DNA of 64,000 nt, taken from the NCBI GenBank assembly GCA_963575745.1, contig CAUYUJ010004988.1, positions 1 to 64,000 of the forward strand, in the 5' to 3' direction. Shown one piece after another: positions 1-11,549 of the stretch. Each line of letters starts with the position of its first letter. Position 1 is the stretch's first letter. The DNA comes from Prorocentrum cordatum (lineage: Eukaryota > Sar > Dinophyceae > Prorocentrales > Prorocentraceae). Both the position numbers and the translations under genes were made by a program. The notes beneath the pieces are model-generated. The model had not been told where the DNA came from. It was given only the letters and a program-made list of their open reading frames with translations, and did no database searches.

Positions 1-52
1 GGAGGAGTAGGAGGAGGAGGAGCAGCAGCAGCAGGAGGAGGAGGGAGGAGGA
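1..52. repeat. GGA/GCA purine-rich microsatellite
   Basis: Imperfect GGA and GCA triplets run from the left edge of the window, so the tract may extend beyond it. Nothing coding is apparent. Confidence 0.8.
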
Positions 53-2618
53 AGGACGCTGAGTTCGTAAAGTCAGGGGCAGGTTGGACGGTGATTCCGA
101 CTTCCCGAAGCCTGGCCCCAGGCAGCGCGAGCCGCCACCCCCCTCCCTCATAGCGCACAGCGAGCGGCTGCAAGAGGGCGCTGGCCGCTGACCGGGGGGG
201 GGGGGGGAGGGGCGCTTGCCGCAAGGCGACGTCCAGAGTCACGGCACTCCCCTCTGCAATCTGCGTTGGTTTTCGTCGGCGGCGAGACGGGGCAATCCGC
301 TCCAGCCTTGCAGCGATGCAAGGGCACTACAAAGCCAATTGGCGGGCATGCAGGAGGAGGGAGGAAGAAGGACAGGGAGGCCGCGGGAGACGGGGGGAGG
401 GGCGGAAGAGTTCCGCCGTGAGCAGCCTGGGCAATCCGCACACGCTGATGGTGAATGACACGAACTGGCCGCCTCGGCATTTTCACTGCCCCCCCCTCCC
501 GCGCCCGCGCCCGCGCCCTCCTGCACATGCAGGACGCGCCCTCAAGCGCCTGGAGGGTGTCCTGCGCCGCCCATTCGAGCGGCCCCCGCGGGGCGACGCC
601 GCGTTCCGGGATCCCATTGCTCGAGGGCGCGACCCAGATGGTGGCCACCCGGGTGCCTTGCGCTCGGCGCCCATGGCCCGGGCCACCTTGGCAGGGATAG
701 GATCGTCCCCATTGGCTCTGGCTAGCCTTCGGTCGGGCATGTCCCCCCTCAGGCGTAAGAATAGTCAAAGCATGCTCCAACATTGCCAAAAATCATAGAA
801 ACATCGTCCCCGCACTTGTAATTATCTTTGCATACTCCTCATGCCGAGGGGCACGCCCGACTCAACGCCAGCCTGCCCCTGCCGCAGAGAACTCTGCCCG
901 GCAGCGCTCGGCCGCGCCCCTGCGGGGGCCCGCGCCTCCCTCCCCCGGCAGCTGCGCGCGGCGCGGGCCCCTTTTGAGCCGCTCCCTCGGGCGGGCTGGA
1001 GCGCAGGAGCGGCCGACCGCGAGGCGCGCGAAGGAGGTGGGCACGAGGCGGCACCAGGCGCTCTCGAGCGGCAGGGCCGTCTCCGGCGGCCTTCGCCGCC
1101 GCGCCCGCCCGCCGCTCGACCGAGGCAGCGCCCCTGGCGTCGACGAGCACCGCGCTCCAAGGCATACCCATCGGCCGGAAGACGTGGTAGAAACAGGAAG
1201 TAGGAAGGCGTTGAACGCAGATTGGGCGGCCGCCCGCCCCTCGGGAGGACGGAAGAGGGGAAGCCACTCGATCACTGCAGGAGGAAGGCGCCTAAGGCAG
1301 ACTGGGAATCGGGGAATCCAAGAATACCTGCTTTCAACGGCCGGTGGGTACTTGTGCACGCTGTCGACGCCCTCGCTCTGGTCGCCAAGCCCGAGAGACG
1401 TCGCGCTGGCGCCTCCCGCGAGGCGCGGCGCCACGGCCGCCCTGCCGCCGCGGGGCCCAGGTGCCAGCGCCGAACGGGGGGGGTCACGTCAAAGCCGCCC
1501 GGGAACAGATGATGATTGAAGATACGGGAGGTTCGCGTCGTGACGACCCCGGCACTGGTTCCTGACACCGCGGGGATCGTTCAACCTTGAGCGATTGGCC
1601 TGTTTCCGAAACGTCAGATCTTTCAACATCGATCGATTCTGGGTCGCCAGCGGCGTTCAATATTGAACGCGGGCGGCGGGGTCGCCGCCTGTCGACACGA
1701 CGCGAACCTTCTGTACAGTGGAGGCCAGTCCACAAAAAACCTTCCACCAGAAACCCAACCCTGAGACCCGGGACGTCCATCGATTCTTGGCGTGGGAACG
1801 TCACGCTCTCCATGGCGAGACGCTCGAGACCCAAGAAAGCCAGGGCAGCCTGGAGGCAAGCAGGGTGTTTCTTGGCATGGGCATCCACTGTATTGGAAGA
1901 TCGTGATAGGAGGCCCGCGGAAATATAGATGCCCCAAGGCTCGGGCCCGGAAATCGCGCGAAGGTGGCAATCGACCCGATCTGGGCGCCCGCGCCCGCCG
2001 GGATCTGGAGCGCACAGGGCAACTCCTACATTTGGCAGCACTCGCCAGCAGATGTCTCTGAGCCGTCTTCCCAGAGCTGAAGGTCGCGAGGTAATGCGGA
2101 CAAGCATTCGCGGCCACAACCAGGATACACACGTCTCGCAGTCTGCGAGACATCCCACGTAGCGCAACTCCCTTGCGGGTATCGAAAAACGCCTGGTCCT
2201 CCTCCCTCGCTTTCATCTTCCGCCCACATGTCCGCGAAACTCCATGCGCGCATTAGCAGCAGCCGCAACTTGCGGCGGCAACTGGGCCCGCGCCCATCTT
2301 GGCGGCGGGATCGCAGACACGCGCAATCCCCATGCGACACCGCGAAATCGGTTCCAGCACGATCGCCCAACGGTCTCTCGGCCCGCGTTTACTTCCGTCC
2401 ACCCTTGGCGAAGCGTGGTCCCACAACAAGCGCCCATCGTCCAGCCCGCTCACACTCTCCAACACGGCACCCCGTAGCCGCAGGGAACCTGAGCCTGCGC
2501 CGCTCCGAACGCCTGCCTCCACGACCGCCGGCTGTGCCCCGAACGCGGCGACCGAAGAGAGAGGCGGGGATCCCGTCATTCCTCCACTAGCGGGCGGACA
2601 ATCACGGCCCGCCCCCCC
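53..2618. other. GC-rich sequence without recognisable gene
   Basis: Open frames occur on both strands, as expected from high GC, but their translations are Arg/Pro/Ala-rich and contain no domain I recognise. No tRNA, rRNA or spliced-leader sequence was seen. Confidence 0.6.
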
Positions 2619-2729
2619 CCCTAAGGGGAGGAGGGGGAGGAGGAGGAGGGGGAGGAGGAGGAGGAGGAGGAGGAGGAGGAGGAGGAGGAGGAGGAGGAGG
2701 GGGAGGAGGAGGAGGAGGGGGAGGACCCC
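2619..2729. repeat. (GGA)n microsatellite
   Basis: Nearly pure GGA triplets with occasional GGG interruptions. Long apparent frames across it (poly-Arg, poly-Pro, poly-Ser) are artefacts of the triplet repeat. Confidence 0.95.
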
Positions 2730-4593
2730 CATCCCATCCCGCCGCGCCCCGCCCCGCCCAGCCCCCGCCGCCCAACGCGCTGCGGCCGCGCCTCGCGCGC
2801 CAGTGCGACAGAACACGCGCCGTCCTGTGGGCGCGATGCGGAACACCTGCTGATGCACACGGGGACGCACGGGACCCTGCATCCACGGCTCACCCACACC
2901 CCGGCCAGCACGCGATCGAGCTCGCGACGTCGATGCTATTAGAACGCAGCGCGGGGCTGCGCGCATCCGACGAACAGGACGCGTTTTGGTTGCAGCCGGC
3001 CTCGGCCAAGGCCCGATCCAGAAAGAGGTCGGCCCATTCGTTCACTGCAGCCATATTGGGCCCCGTTCGTACCATATCTCATGATGACAGACGCAAGCAG
3101 ACTGAAGGACACAGCAACAGCGCGATCAAAGAAGGGATTCTGCGCCGCGACGCCGCGACTTCTCTGCTCCCCACCTCAGCCCCTAGACTCGAGCTGCCCC
3201 CCGAATTCCCCGATGGCTTTCTGGAAGGCACGACGAATGGGCCCCCCACAAAAAAAAATCCCCACAAATCCCAACAATCCCCACAAATCACCAAATCCCT
3301 CGAACTGGCCCCCGAAATCCCCACAAATCACCGCGCGACAGATGGGCCCCCCACGAAAAAAAAAAACAAAACCAAAAAAAAAAAAAAAAAAACGCAGCCT
3401 GGCTCAGGGAAGCAGGGGCCCCAGTCGCACGGCAAGGCGACGGCAACGCCCTCGATCGAATCGCCGGCAGCCCAGAGGGCGAGCAGCTCTGCCTCCGGGG
3501 CTCCGCTGCTGCAGCCCGCGCCCGCGCGCCAGGCCACCTCACGCTCGCGCAGGAGGGCGAAGTCGCGAGGGCGAGCGATGTCCCCCGAGCGCCCGGCTCG
3601 GCGAAGGCGACGCATCCCGAGGAGCGCGGCGGCCAGCGGCGGGCTCCTCGCAGCGCCGAGGTGGCCAGAGGCGAGCACGCGGGGAGGCACCTCGGGGGCT
3701 CCGTGGAGCGAGGGGAGCACCGGCCCCCTGCCGAGCGGGGAGAGAGAGAGAGAGGGAACGGCTCGCAGCCCCGAGGCAGCGCCCCCGGAAACCCCAGCGA
3801 CTTCCACCGTCCCCCACGCCTGAACGTCAAAAAATGCGCGCGCTCACTGGCACGATGTCTAAGGCGTACACATCACTGCGCCGACCTTGCAGACGTGCTG
3901 CAGCGGATTTTCGAGTGGATCTCTAACAATGCATAACCCCGAACCGGCGAGCGAAAAACGAAGTGAACTTCACATGGATTGTTTGTGGTCTTCATTCCTG
4001 GCCAAAAAATCCGCACGATATTCACTTCGAAATCCGGAACGAAATTCTCCAGGACAATTCAGGGCCATCCCATCGTTTTCCGAACGACATCCGCTCTGCG
4101 ATGTTGGCGCCATGATACATCTACCAGTGCAGATCAGGAGAACGGCGCTTCGAGATCGGGCCCAGGCGCTCCGACAATCCGCGAACGGCATGAGGCAATC
4201 GCGAGGCGGGGAGTGAGAGGGCAAGCAAAACCGCCAAAACCTCAACGGGGACAGCCACTATTTGGGACGGTTTTCCGCCCTGGAGCCATCAAGGCCCACC
4301 GATCCAGCTTGCAAACATGCCCGCGCGCCTTCCTCCGAAGCGCATGCTGTCAAGGACTGGCGCCATCTGGAGAAGGTCGCTGCGACCACGAGCTGGACGA
4401 ATCCCAGACGGGATCAGCGTGGCCCCACGCCGCCTTCACAGCCTGGCCGCTCGAGCTGGCCGAGCCACTCCCCCTCGGTGTTGGTGGGGCTGGCTGCGCG
4501 GCCACAAAAAAAGGCGCCTCTGCGTGCCGCCAAGTGGTGCCCGCAGCCCGTCCGGGCCGACCCGCGCTGGCTTCGTCTTCTGGGAGAGAAGAG
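2730..4593. other. Non-coding GC-rich sequence with an A-rich patch
   Basis: No gene is recognisable. Positions 3,235-3,395 hold a duplicated GATGGGCCCCCCAC-type block, each copy followed by an A run, with CCCCACAAATC repeats between. The second A run is about 18 long. The remainder is GC-rich with no domain in any frame. Confidence 0.55.
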
Positions 4594-4769
4594 AGCGCGC
4601 CATGAACATAAACGTTTGGCGCTCCGCGCGGATTTCCTGGATCTGCGAGGGCCCCCCCCCCCTTGGCGCGCGGAGCGCGCCAGGGGCGGCGCCGCAGGCG
4701 CCGCCAGGGGGGGCCCAGCGCGGATCCAAGAAATCCGCGCGGGGCGCCAGCTTATGCTTATGGCGCGCT
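4594..4769. repeat. Long imperfect inverted repeat (foldback)
   Basis: The left arm starts AGCGCGCCAT at 4,594. The right arm ends ATGGCGCGCT at 4,769. In between, CGCGCGGATTT(C) is mirrored by GAAATCCGCG, GGATC by GGATCC, and a C run by a G run. The arms are about 65-70 bp each with a few mismatches and small indels. The centre holds two further perfect hairpins, with stems TGGCGCG/CGCGCCA and GGCGGCGCC/GGCGCCGCC. It could be a foldback or MITE-like element. No target duplication was identified. Confidence 0.8.
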
Positions 4770-5027
4770 TTCTTCTTCGATCTTCCTGCCGCTGCTCCCA
4801 GTGCCCGTTCCTCGCGCGGTCCTGCTCGCCAGTGCGCGCTCCTCGCCGCGTGGCGAGCGAGGGCACGGAATTGTCCCCCGCGGCCCGGTGGGCCTCCGCG
4901 CCGCTGGTCCGCCAGGGGTGGGGTCGGCTCTCTGAGCTGCGGGCGTCCTCGCGGGGCGGCTCGGCGGTGTGCCCGAGAGGTGCGGCGTGCCGGGGCTGCT
5001 CCTGTTTCCCGTTTTGAATCATGATGC

Positions 5028-5136
5028 TCGAGGAAGAGGGGGAGGAGGAGAAGGAGGAGGAGGAGGGAGGAGGGAGGAAGAGAAGGAGGAGGAGGAGGAG
5101 GAGGAGGAGAAGAGGAGGAGGAGGAGGAGGGGTCGC
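5028..5136. repeat. GGA/GAA microsatellite between duplicated flanks
   Basis: The purine tract separates two copies of the same short sequence. TGCTCCT(G/A)TTTCCCGTTT and TTGAATCATGATGCTC both occur at 4,997-5,030 and again at 5,163-5,218. The second copy is interrupted by about 20 bp. Confidence 0.8.
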
Positions 5137-5476
5137 CTAAGCCCTTCGGGGAAAGCCTCCAGATGCTCCTATTTCCCGTTTGTGCCATGTGCCTCGGCTT
5201 CTTGAATCATGATGCTCTCAAGCTGGGCGCAGAGCGCGCGCGGCTGTGTCCGATGGCTCAGCTCTGCAACCAAATGATGGCATGATTCCTCCGCGGTGGC
5301 TGCAACTGCCTCACGCGCACGCGTCCCGACCAGGTGAGCTGTGGAACGCCTCGACCATGCCGTCCCGAGCCAACCGTGCACCTTCGGCAGTTATAGCTTG
5401 GGAGCCGGGGTCCAGGGTCCAGGCAGGGGGCCGAAACTGCGGTGCACAAACATTTGGTCACACCGCCCTTAGATAA

Positions 5477-5617
5477 GCGCGTTCCACTACTCGCAGAGCG
5501 ACTACTCGCAAACGGACTGGATGCGCCGCGCGGGATCTACGATATATTACATCGACGCAGACATGTGTGTTTTGTCGGACGTTTGCGAGTAGGCACTTTG
5601 CGAGTAGTGGGACGCGC
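5477..5617. repeat. Inverted repeat with about 42-bp arms and 56-nt loop
   Basis: The left arm (5,477-5,517) reads GCGCGTTCCACTACTCGCA, then a second ACTACTCGCA and AACGGAC. The right arm (5,574-5,617) is its near-exact reverse complement. Each arm contains the decamer ACTACTCGCA or a near copy twice, so alternative pairings are possible. Confidence 0.85.
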
Positions 5618-6619
5618 TCGGTGGGCCCTCTCTTTTTGCGATAAGCTGCAGGCGCCGTGGCACGTGTCCAAGTGTGCCAGGACTCGTGCAAGAGCGGCTA
5701 GTGGGCAAGCACAAGTAGCCGATCAAAGCATCAACCCCCTCGTCACCACACCAAGCGTAGTGTCCCATATCCGCGCTGGCCGCCATCAGGTAATGACTCT
5801 CAAACAGATGGAAAAAAAGGTTGTCCGGTCAAATGCTCAGGTCGAGCGCCTGCCGAGGCGATGGCCTCGGCGCCGTGCAACTTGGACCCGGGAGAAGGCG
5901 ACGCACCCATATCAACGTCCAAGTCGGTCCAAGGCATGGCGATAGTGCGGCTGGGTGGCTGAGGACCTCGGCGATCCAATCGACCAAGCAACGCAACGCA
6001 CACATCCGTCATGCGTATGCCCCTCGGCCTTGGTCTTGACCCGCCGTGGGAAGCACACGCCTACGAATCCGAAATTGTAGAAAGAAAAAAGAAACTCGCA
6101 CAGTAAATTCACGGCTGGCCAGTGACGTTCCTAAAACTAGAATCCGACAAATATGCCCTTGCTTGACATTGCAGCCGAAGGTCATCGTGATGCCCGTCGA
6201 TCGATTCGCGTTTTTATTGGCCAGGTACGCAACCGCCTTCTTCCTACCATCGCCGTCCACATCTGAGCTGCTGCACTCGTAGGTCTGCTTTGGGCCCAGC
6301 GCCCACCGGCGTCGCGCAGTCGAAGCTCTCACGAGCAAGGCTGTTCTGTTCCTGGCGATCGCGGCGAGAGGGCGAAGAGGGGACTGTCGCTCCACAGCGC
6401 CAAATATGCGGCAGAGGCCGCGGCGGCGGGCGTGGTCCACCTATCTCTCTTGAACAATTCTCTGATTTCAGCTGCACGCAGGCCCCAGCAGACGCGATGG
6501 CCACCGGCAGCGTGAGAAATGTGGTGCAATGTCTGCGTCGCCTCGGCACTGCCAGGGCCCAAGCGGCGACTACGAAGGAGAAAAGTAGGAGGGAGAAGGG
6601 AAGAAAGGAAGGAAGAGGG
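5618..6619. other. No recognisable feature
   Basis: Mixed-composition sequence. No frame shows a domain, and no repeat beyond short runs was seen. Confidence 0.5.
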
Positions 6620-7205
6620 AGAGGAGGGGGGGGTGGGGGGTGTTGGTGCTGGTGCTGTTTGTGCTGGTGGTCAGCGTGAAGTGGGTGGTTGATGGTGAAC
6701 GGTAGATGCCGGTGGAGAAAGGTTAAAGTGGGTGCCTGGTGAGTGAGCTGGTGAAAGAGGGTGGGCAGGTGGATGGCGAGTGTCTGAGCGGGGTGGATCT
6801 GCGGTATATGGTGAATGACGGCTGTAATGGCGGTAGTGGGGCAGTGGGTGCTGGACTGGTATGGATGGATAAGTAAGTGGGTGTGGGTGGGAGGGCGGAT
6901 GGGTGGGTGGAGGTGGAGCTGATGGGTAGGTGCATGGGCCGGCGGGCTGGTGCGTGATGATGAGTGGCGGGTGGTGGTGGTGGATGGTGGATGGTGGTGG
7001 TAGGTGGAGGGTGGTGGGTGGTGGGTGGTGGATGGCGAGTGGTGAGAGCTGGGTGGTGGGTGGTGGGTGGCGCTGGTGGCGGCCGGGTGGTGCTGGGTGG
7101 TGGGCGGCGGTGGTAGTGGTGCTGGCACATGGACAAGAAGGAGAGAGAGTGAGAGAGAGGAGAGAGACAGAGGATCGGAGAAGGAGAGGGGAGAGCGGGG
7201 GGGGA
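6620..7205. repeat. GGT/GGTGGGT minisatellite grading into GA-rich tract
   Basis: Degenerate GGTGGT, GGTGGGTGGT and GGTGGATGGT units run to about 7,125. A GAGAGA-rich stretch follows at 7,136-7,205. The long His/Pro/Thr minus-strand frame across it is a product of the repeat. Confidence 0.85.
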
Positions 7206-7382
7206 GAAAAAAGGGACGGAGGATGGAGGACGCATGGACAAAGCGCGATGGGGATGCTGAGGGCGGAACCAACACTTGAGGTAATTCATGAAGATCTCCT
7301 GGAAGTCCATGACGATCCTGCATGGAAACCGAATCCAAGGAACGTGATTGCCAGCGTGGACCCCAAACACGCAGTTTGTGTA

Positions 7383-7562
7383 CAGTGGATGTGTAAGCTG
7401 TGTGGTGGAAGCTCTGTGGTGCAAGCCGAACGGCGGAAGCTACGTGGCGCAGGCAGTGTGGCAGAAGAGATATCGTGCCAACTATGCTGTGCTGAAGCTA
7501 TGTGGCGCAAGCCATGTGGTGGAAGCTGCGTGAGTCAAGCTGCGTGGTCGAAGCACCGTGGT
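7383..7562. repeat. Degenerate tandem repeat of about 24-27 bp
   Basis: Units of the form TGTGGTGGAAGCTRTGTGG with CGCAAGC-type ends recur about seven times. No domain is seen in translation. Confidence 0.75.
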
Positions 7563-8139
7563 GCAGCCGGAGCGCACGAGGCGCCCGCGAGGCGGCGACG
7601 AGGCGGCCACCACCGCCCACCGTGCGAGAACACAAAAAAAACGAAACAGCGCACGAGGTGGCGGCGAGGAGGCCCCAGGCGCCGGAAGATCCTGGAAAAA
7701 AACAAACAAAAAAAGAGAGAGAGAGAGAGAACAACAACAAAAAACGCTTGAGCACGAAGCGGTGACGAGGCAGTGACGGGCGACCACGGACGCTGACGTT
7801 GAGCACGAAAACGGCGACGAGGCCGCGGTGGGCGGCTACGGGAGCCGACAAGAAAAGACGGGGAAACCCGGTCAGCGCACAAGGCGGTGAAGAGGCGACA
7901 CACAGGTGGCGACAGGCGGCAAAAAAGCGTTTTTGTGAATGATCCGCGATAACGGCCGTTACCGGCCCCGCCCCTGCCTCCACCCGTTCAACGTCACGTT
8001 TCGCGCAGGCGCCCTGGGGGAATGCCTAGCAATAGCACAGCACTGCTAGGATTAGCATGTAGATAAAAACATCTGCTGAGAATAGCTAAGCACAGCGTAG
8101 GGTATTGCTGGCTGAAGCTGAGAGCAGCGGACGTAGCGC
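7563..8139. other. No recognisable feature
   Basis: Mixed sequence with A-rich and GAGAGA patches near 7,690-7,745. No credible gene in either strand. Confidence 0.5.
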
Positions 8140-9250
8140 CTGTGCGTGCCACAGAATGACCAAGGAAGGACCGCTGGGTACACCGCAGTGCCTGTAAACA
8201 CAGCAATGCCTGCGTGCACCGCAACACCTGTGAACACCACAGTGCTTGCGTGCATCAATGAGCCAGTGTGCATAACACGTGCACCATAAATGCCTCTGCG
8301 CACCACAATGCCTGAATACACGAGAGTGCCGAACTACACCAGAACGCCTGTGTACACCACAGGGCCTGTGAGCACAACAGTGCCTTTGCACAACACAGTG
8401 CCTGCTTGCACCTCAGTGCGCATTTACACCAAGTTGCCTGCGTGCACTACAGCGCCTGTGTACAAGAACGACTGCGTATGTAACAAAATCTTTGTACACC
8501 ACAGCCGATGCTGCAACAGCTACAAACGTGTGCACTACAGCGCTTGCACACCAGAGCCTGTGTACACCACGATAGCCGTGTACAGCACAGCGCATTGTAC
8601 CACAGAGCCTGTGCACACCACATCGCCAGTGTGCACTACTGCCGCTGTTTCAGCAACAAGTGTGTGTGTGCACCATAGCGCCTGTACAGCACAACGCATG
8701 TGCACGCCACAAAGCATGTGTACACCTCCAGGGTCCCAACGGATCCCGAATTCGTAAAATCGGAAGGAACCCAAACGTCTCAAATTCGATATGTGGGGTA
8801 TTTGTGGCTTCAATTTTTCTGGCCCAAGGTACGGTTCCCTCGTACTTTTGAATCCACAGTGCCTGTGTAATGCCGCACGGCCTATGTGCACGTCAGCGCC
8901 TCCTTGTGCACTACGGATGCTGCTGTGCTGCTGCAGCAATATCTGCATGCACCACAGGCGCGCCACAGAGCTTGTGCAAACAACACTGCCTGTGTACACC
9001 ACAGTGAATGTGTACACCACCATGATGCTGCTGCGGTGGTATCTTTGCGCACCGCAGCGGCTGTGCACACAACGGCGCCTTTGCACAACACGGCAGCCGT
9101 GTGCACCACAGCGCTTGTGTTCACCACCGTGCTCGTGTACACCACAACGCCTGTGTACACCACCGCTGCTACTGCAGCGCAAAATGTGCACATTAACGCC
9201 TGCATGCTTGCATACAAGCAGCACAATGTTCATGCACGTACTGCCTGTGT
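8140..9250. repeat. Degenerate ACACCACAGNGCCTGTGT minisatellite
   Basis: Units of about 15-20 bp built on GTACACCACAGTGCCTG recur dozens of times with many substitutions. The tract is interrupted at 8,729-8,862 by unrelated sequence. His/Thr/Cys-rich frames on both strands derive from the repeat. Confidence 0.85.
8729..8862. other. Unrelated island inside minisatellite
   Basis: About 134 bp of ordinary AT-richer sequence interrupts the minisatellite, which resumes directly on the far side with ACAGTGCCTGTGT. This suggests an insertion, but I found no clear target duplication or terminal repeat. Confidence 0.5.
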
Positions 9251-9780
9251 GCACCTCCGGAGGCCTCTGGAGGCCCCGAGAACGTCGGCCGCCGTCGTCG
9301 TCCTCATCCCAAACCGCTCCCAGACCAGACGTTTCCGGGCCCCTCCCCTGGGCGCAAATCGTGGCGTGACTGGGCCCCTCCCCCCGCCCCCCCCCCCCAC
9401 ACCCCGGCTGTTATCACCCGAGGACAAAGAACCACAAGGCGAAAAAAACAGAACCGCATGTCGAGTAAGAGTTCCATAGTGCAAGCACTGTTTGGGGAGA
9501 AAACTCTGCCCGCGCCTCAGACATCAAAGAGCCCATGTTCCTCCGTTTGGCCACAAGCCGCTCAGCCTCAACGTGCGGCACAGGGGTGGCTGCCTCGCAA
9601 CAAGCGCTCACACCCACAGATCCACATGTCAAAGGCTCTTGCCGATGCGCGGTTCAGGAAATGCTGCCTCACAAGGGCTGCCATCGCACCCAAATATTCA
9701 AACAGCAAAAGATCTTTAGAGGAACGAACAGTAACATAAGCATAAAAACTCGGAGGTCCGCGCCGACTTGTCGGATCGGC
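9251..9780. other. No recognisable feature
   Basis: Mixed sequence with a C run near 9,380. No credible gene. Confidence 0.5.
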
Positions 9781-9955
9781 GTCGTATCTGACCCCCCCTC
9801 CCCCGGGACCCCCCCTTGGGACGCCCCCGGGACCCACCCCAGGACCCCCCTCGGGGACCCCCCCCCGGCGGGGGAGGGATCGAAGGGAAGGGGCTTCCCT
9901 TCGACTCAATTACGACGTTGCTCAACTTCGCTTTGGTTGGCGCGCTGAGGAGGTC
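9781..9955 (+). repeat. C-rich tract plus dispersed palindromic module, copy 1
   Basis: Runs of CCCCCC(G)GGAC lead into a module shared, in opposite orientation, with 17,495-17,585. The module holds a perfect palindrome at 9,880-9,904: TCGAAGGGAA and TTCCCTTCGA around GGGGC. It is followed by CTCAATTACGACGTTGCTCA. Confidence 0.75.
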
Positions 9956-10284
9956 CCTGGGAAAGGAAGGAACTTCGACGATGCCAGGGAAAGGAGGAGG
10001 CAGGGAAAAGGGATGACAGCGACGACGACCAACGAATGACGGAGATGACGACTTGAACGGACTAGTCCCTCACACGCGCCGACAGGGTCGGCGGATTTTT
10101 TAATGGGCCTCTCGCGCGCGCATGTAGAAATCGTTCGGACGCCCTTGAGCGAGCGCTGTCGCAATAATCCCATGCAACAAATGGGACGAAGTGCGCACGC
10201 GCGAGTTGTCGCGCGCGCATGCAGGACTCTTTCAAAAATCAGTGTTGTGTTAAGGACTTCATAATCGAGTGCCCCGGAAAACAC

Positions 10285-10660
10285 ATGATGATAACGGCGC
10301 CGTCACAGGCCGTGACGTAGCCGTTGTCATCATCGTCACCAGCGTCGCTCAAATCATCATCGTGTCTACTGTTGTCGACGTTGCCATGATACCGCGCCCG
10401 CCCAAGTGGCCGACTCGCACTGAAGTGCCCGCTGCGAAGTGCCCAGAGGTCAGCGCCACTGCGGCCGCGTCGGTCGCGCCAAACTAGCTGTCCGCTGCGC
10501 GCGCGATCATGCGCGGGCTAGCGCGGCCGCAGCGCTGCACCAGCCAGCACCAAGCACTCATCGCAATGGCCGCCGCATGTGTTTTTCAAACAGGTTGCGG
10601 GTGGGTGGCTGGGATGATTGTGCGAGCAGTGGAGTTGGCAATTGCGAGTTCCACAAGTGG
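10285..10660 (+). repeat. Dispersed repeat family X, copy 1
   Basis: Homologous to 12,985-13,380. Shared landmarks in order: GTTGTCGACGTTGCCATGAT / GTTGTCGACGTCACTATGGT, then GCGCGGGCTAGCGCGGCCGCAG / TGCGCGTGCTAGCGGGGCCGCAG (each with small differences), GCACCAGCCAGC, and a GGTGGGTGG-containing end. No coding function is apparent. Confidence 0.75.
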
Positions 10661-10979
10661 GGTGGCCGGGTCCGGGGTCCCCCGGCCAGAACCCCGACCA
10701 CAAATGGGAAGAGTGGGCCTCTCCGCGCATATTTCGGGAACTCCAACTCGACTCCGAGGGCGCTCAGGCAGCCGTCAAGACGAGCCACGGCGGCCTTCCA
10801 GACGTTTCAGACGGCTCACTCGGCGTCTCTAGCGGCCTATATTGCCCCCAAGACGCCCCGAGGGTGCTCCAGGAGGCCCTCGAAGACGGGTCTGGGAGGC
10901 CAGAATCATTATTTTTCCCAAGTTATTGGAGTTTTCTCCTTTTCGGGTTTCCGACGACCCAAGACGGTTCATCAGGCAC

Positions 10980-11490
10980 CACAAGTCACCTTAAGACGGC
11001 CCAAGAGGCCTCCAAGAAAGCCCAGGAGAGCTCCAAGACGCCCAAGAGAATCCCAATGCGGCCCAAGATAGCTCCAAGACGGCTCGGCAGGAGCTCAAGA
11101 GAGCCCCAAGATCATATCAAGAAGTCCCCAAGAGAGCTCCAAGACGGCCAAAGCACTCTCAGACAGCCCAGAAGGGCCCCTGGACGGCCCAAGAGCTTCA
11201 AGATGACCCCCAAGAGGCCCTGAATAGACAAAACATATCGACTCCACTTTCGTAGTTGGTGGTGCTTGAGGTTTTCACCTTGTTGGCCAAAGACGACCCA
11301 AGAGGCCCTAGGGGGTCCCAAGACGGCCCAAGAAAGCGCCAAGACGGCCAAGGAACCCCAAGCGTCTTCCAAGATAGCCCCAGGGGAGCCCTAAGAGGGT
11401 CCCAAGAGAGCCCCAGGACGGTCGAAGCCCCCCAAGACGACCCAGAAGGACTCAGTACAGCCCCAGAGGGCTTCAAGAGGACCTCCACGC
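10980..11490 (+). repeat. CCAAGACGGCCC-type degenerate repeat array
   Basis: Irregular units of about 9-15 bp, such as CCAAGACGGCCCAAGAGGCC, cover this stretch in two blocks separated by a non-repetitive 60 bp. The same family occurs at 17.6, 20.2, 25.6, 49.3, 50.0, 52.5 and 52.9 kb. Confidence 0.8.
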
Positions 11491-11549
11491 TGGCGTGAGG
11501 AGGCCAACAACACGGACTTCCCGGTTGATGTTTAAAGGTTGTCAGGGTT

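Noticed and set aside
4449-4465. Hairpin GCTCG/CGAGC with unpaired A, resembling the LTR-element hairpin family
   Set aside because: The core is only GC-TG-GC and it lies alone outside the element, so chance is likely in GC-rich DNA.
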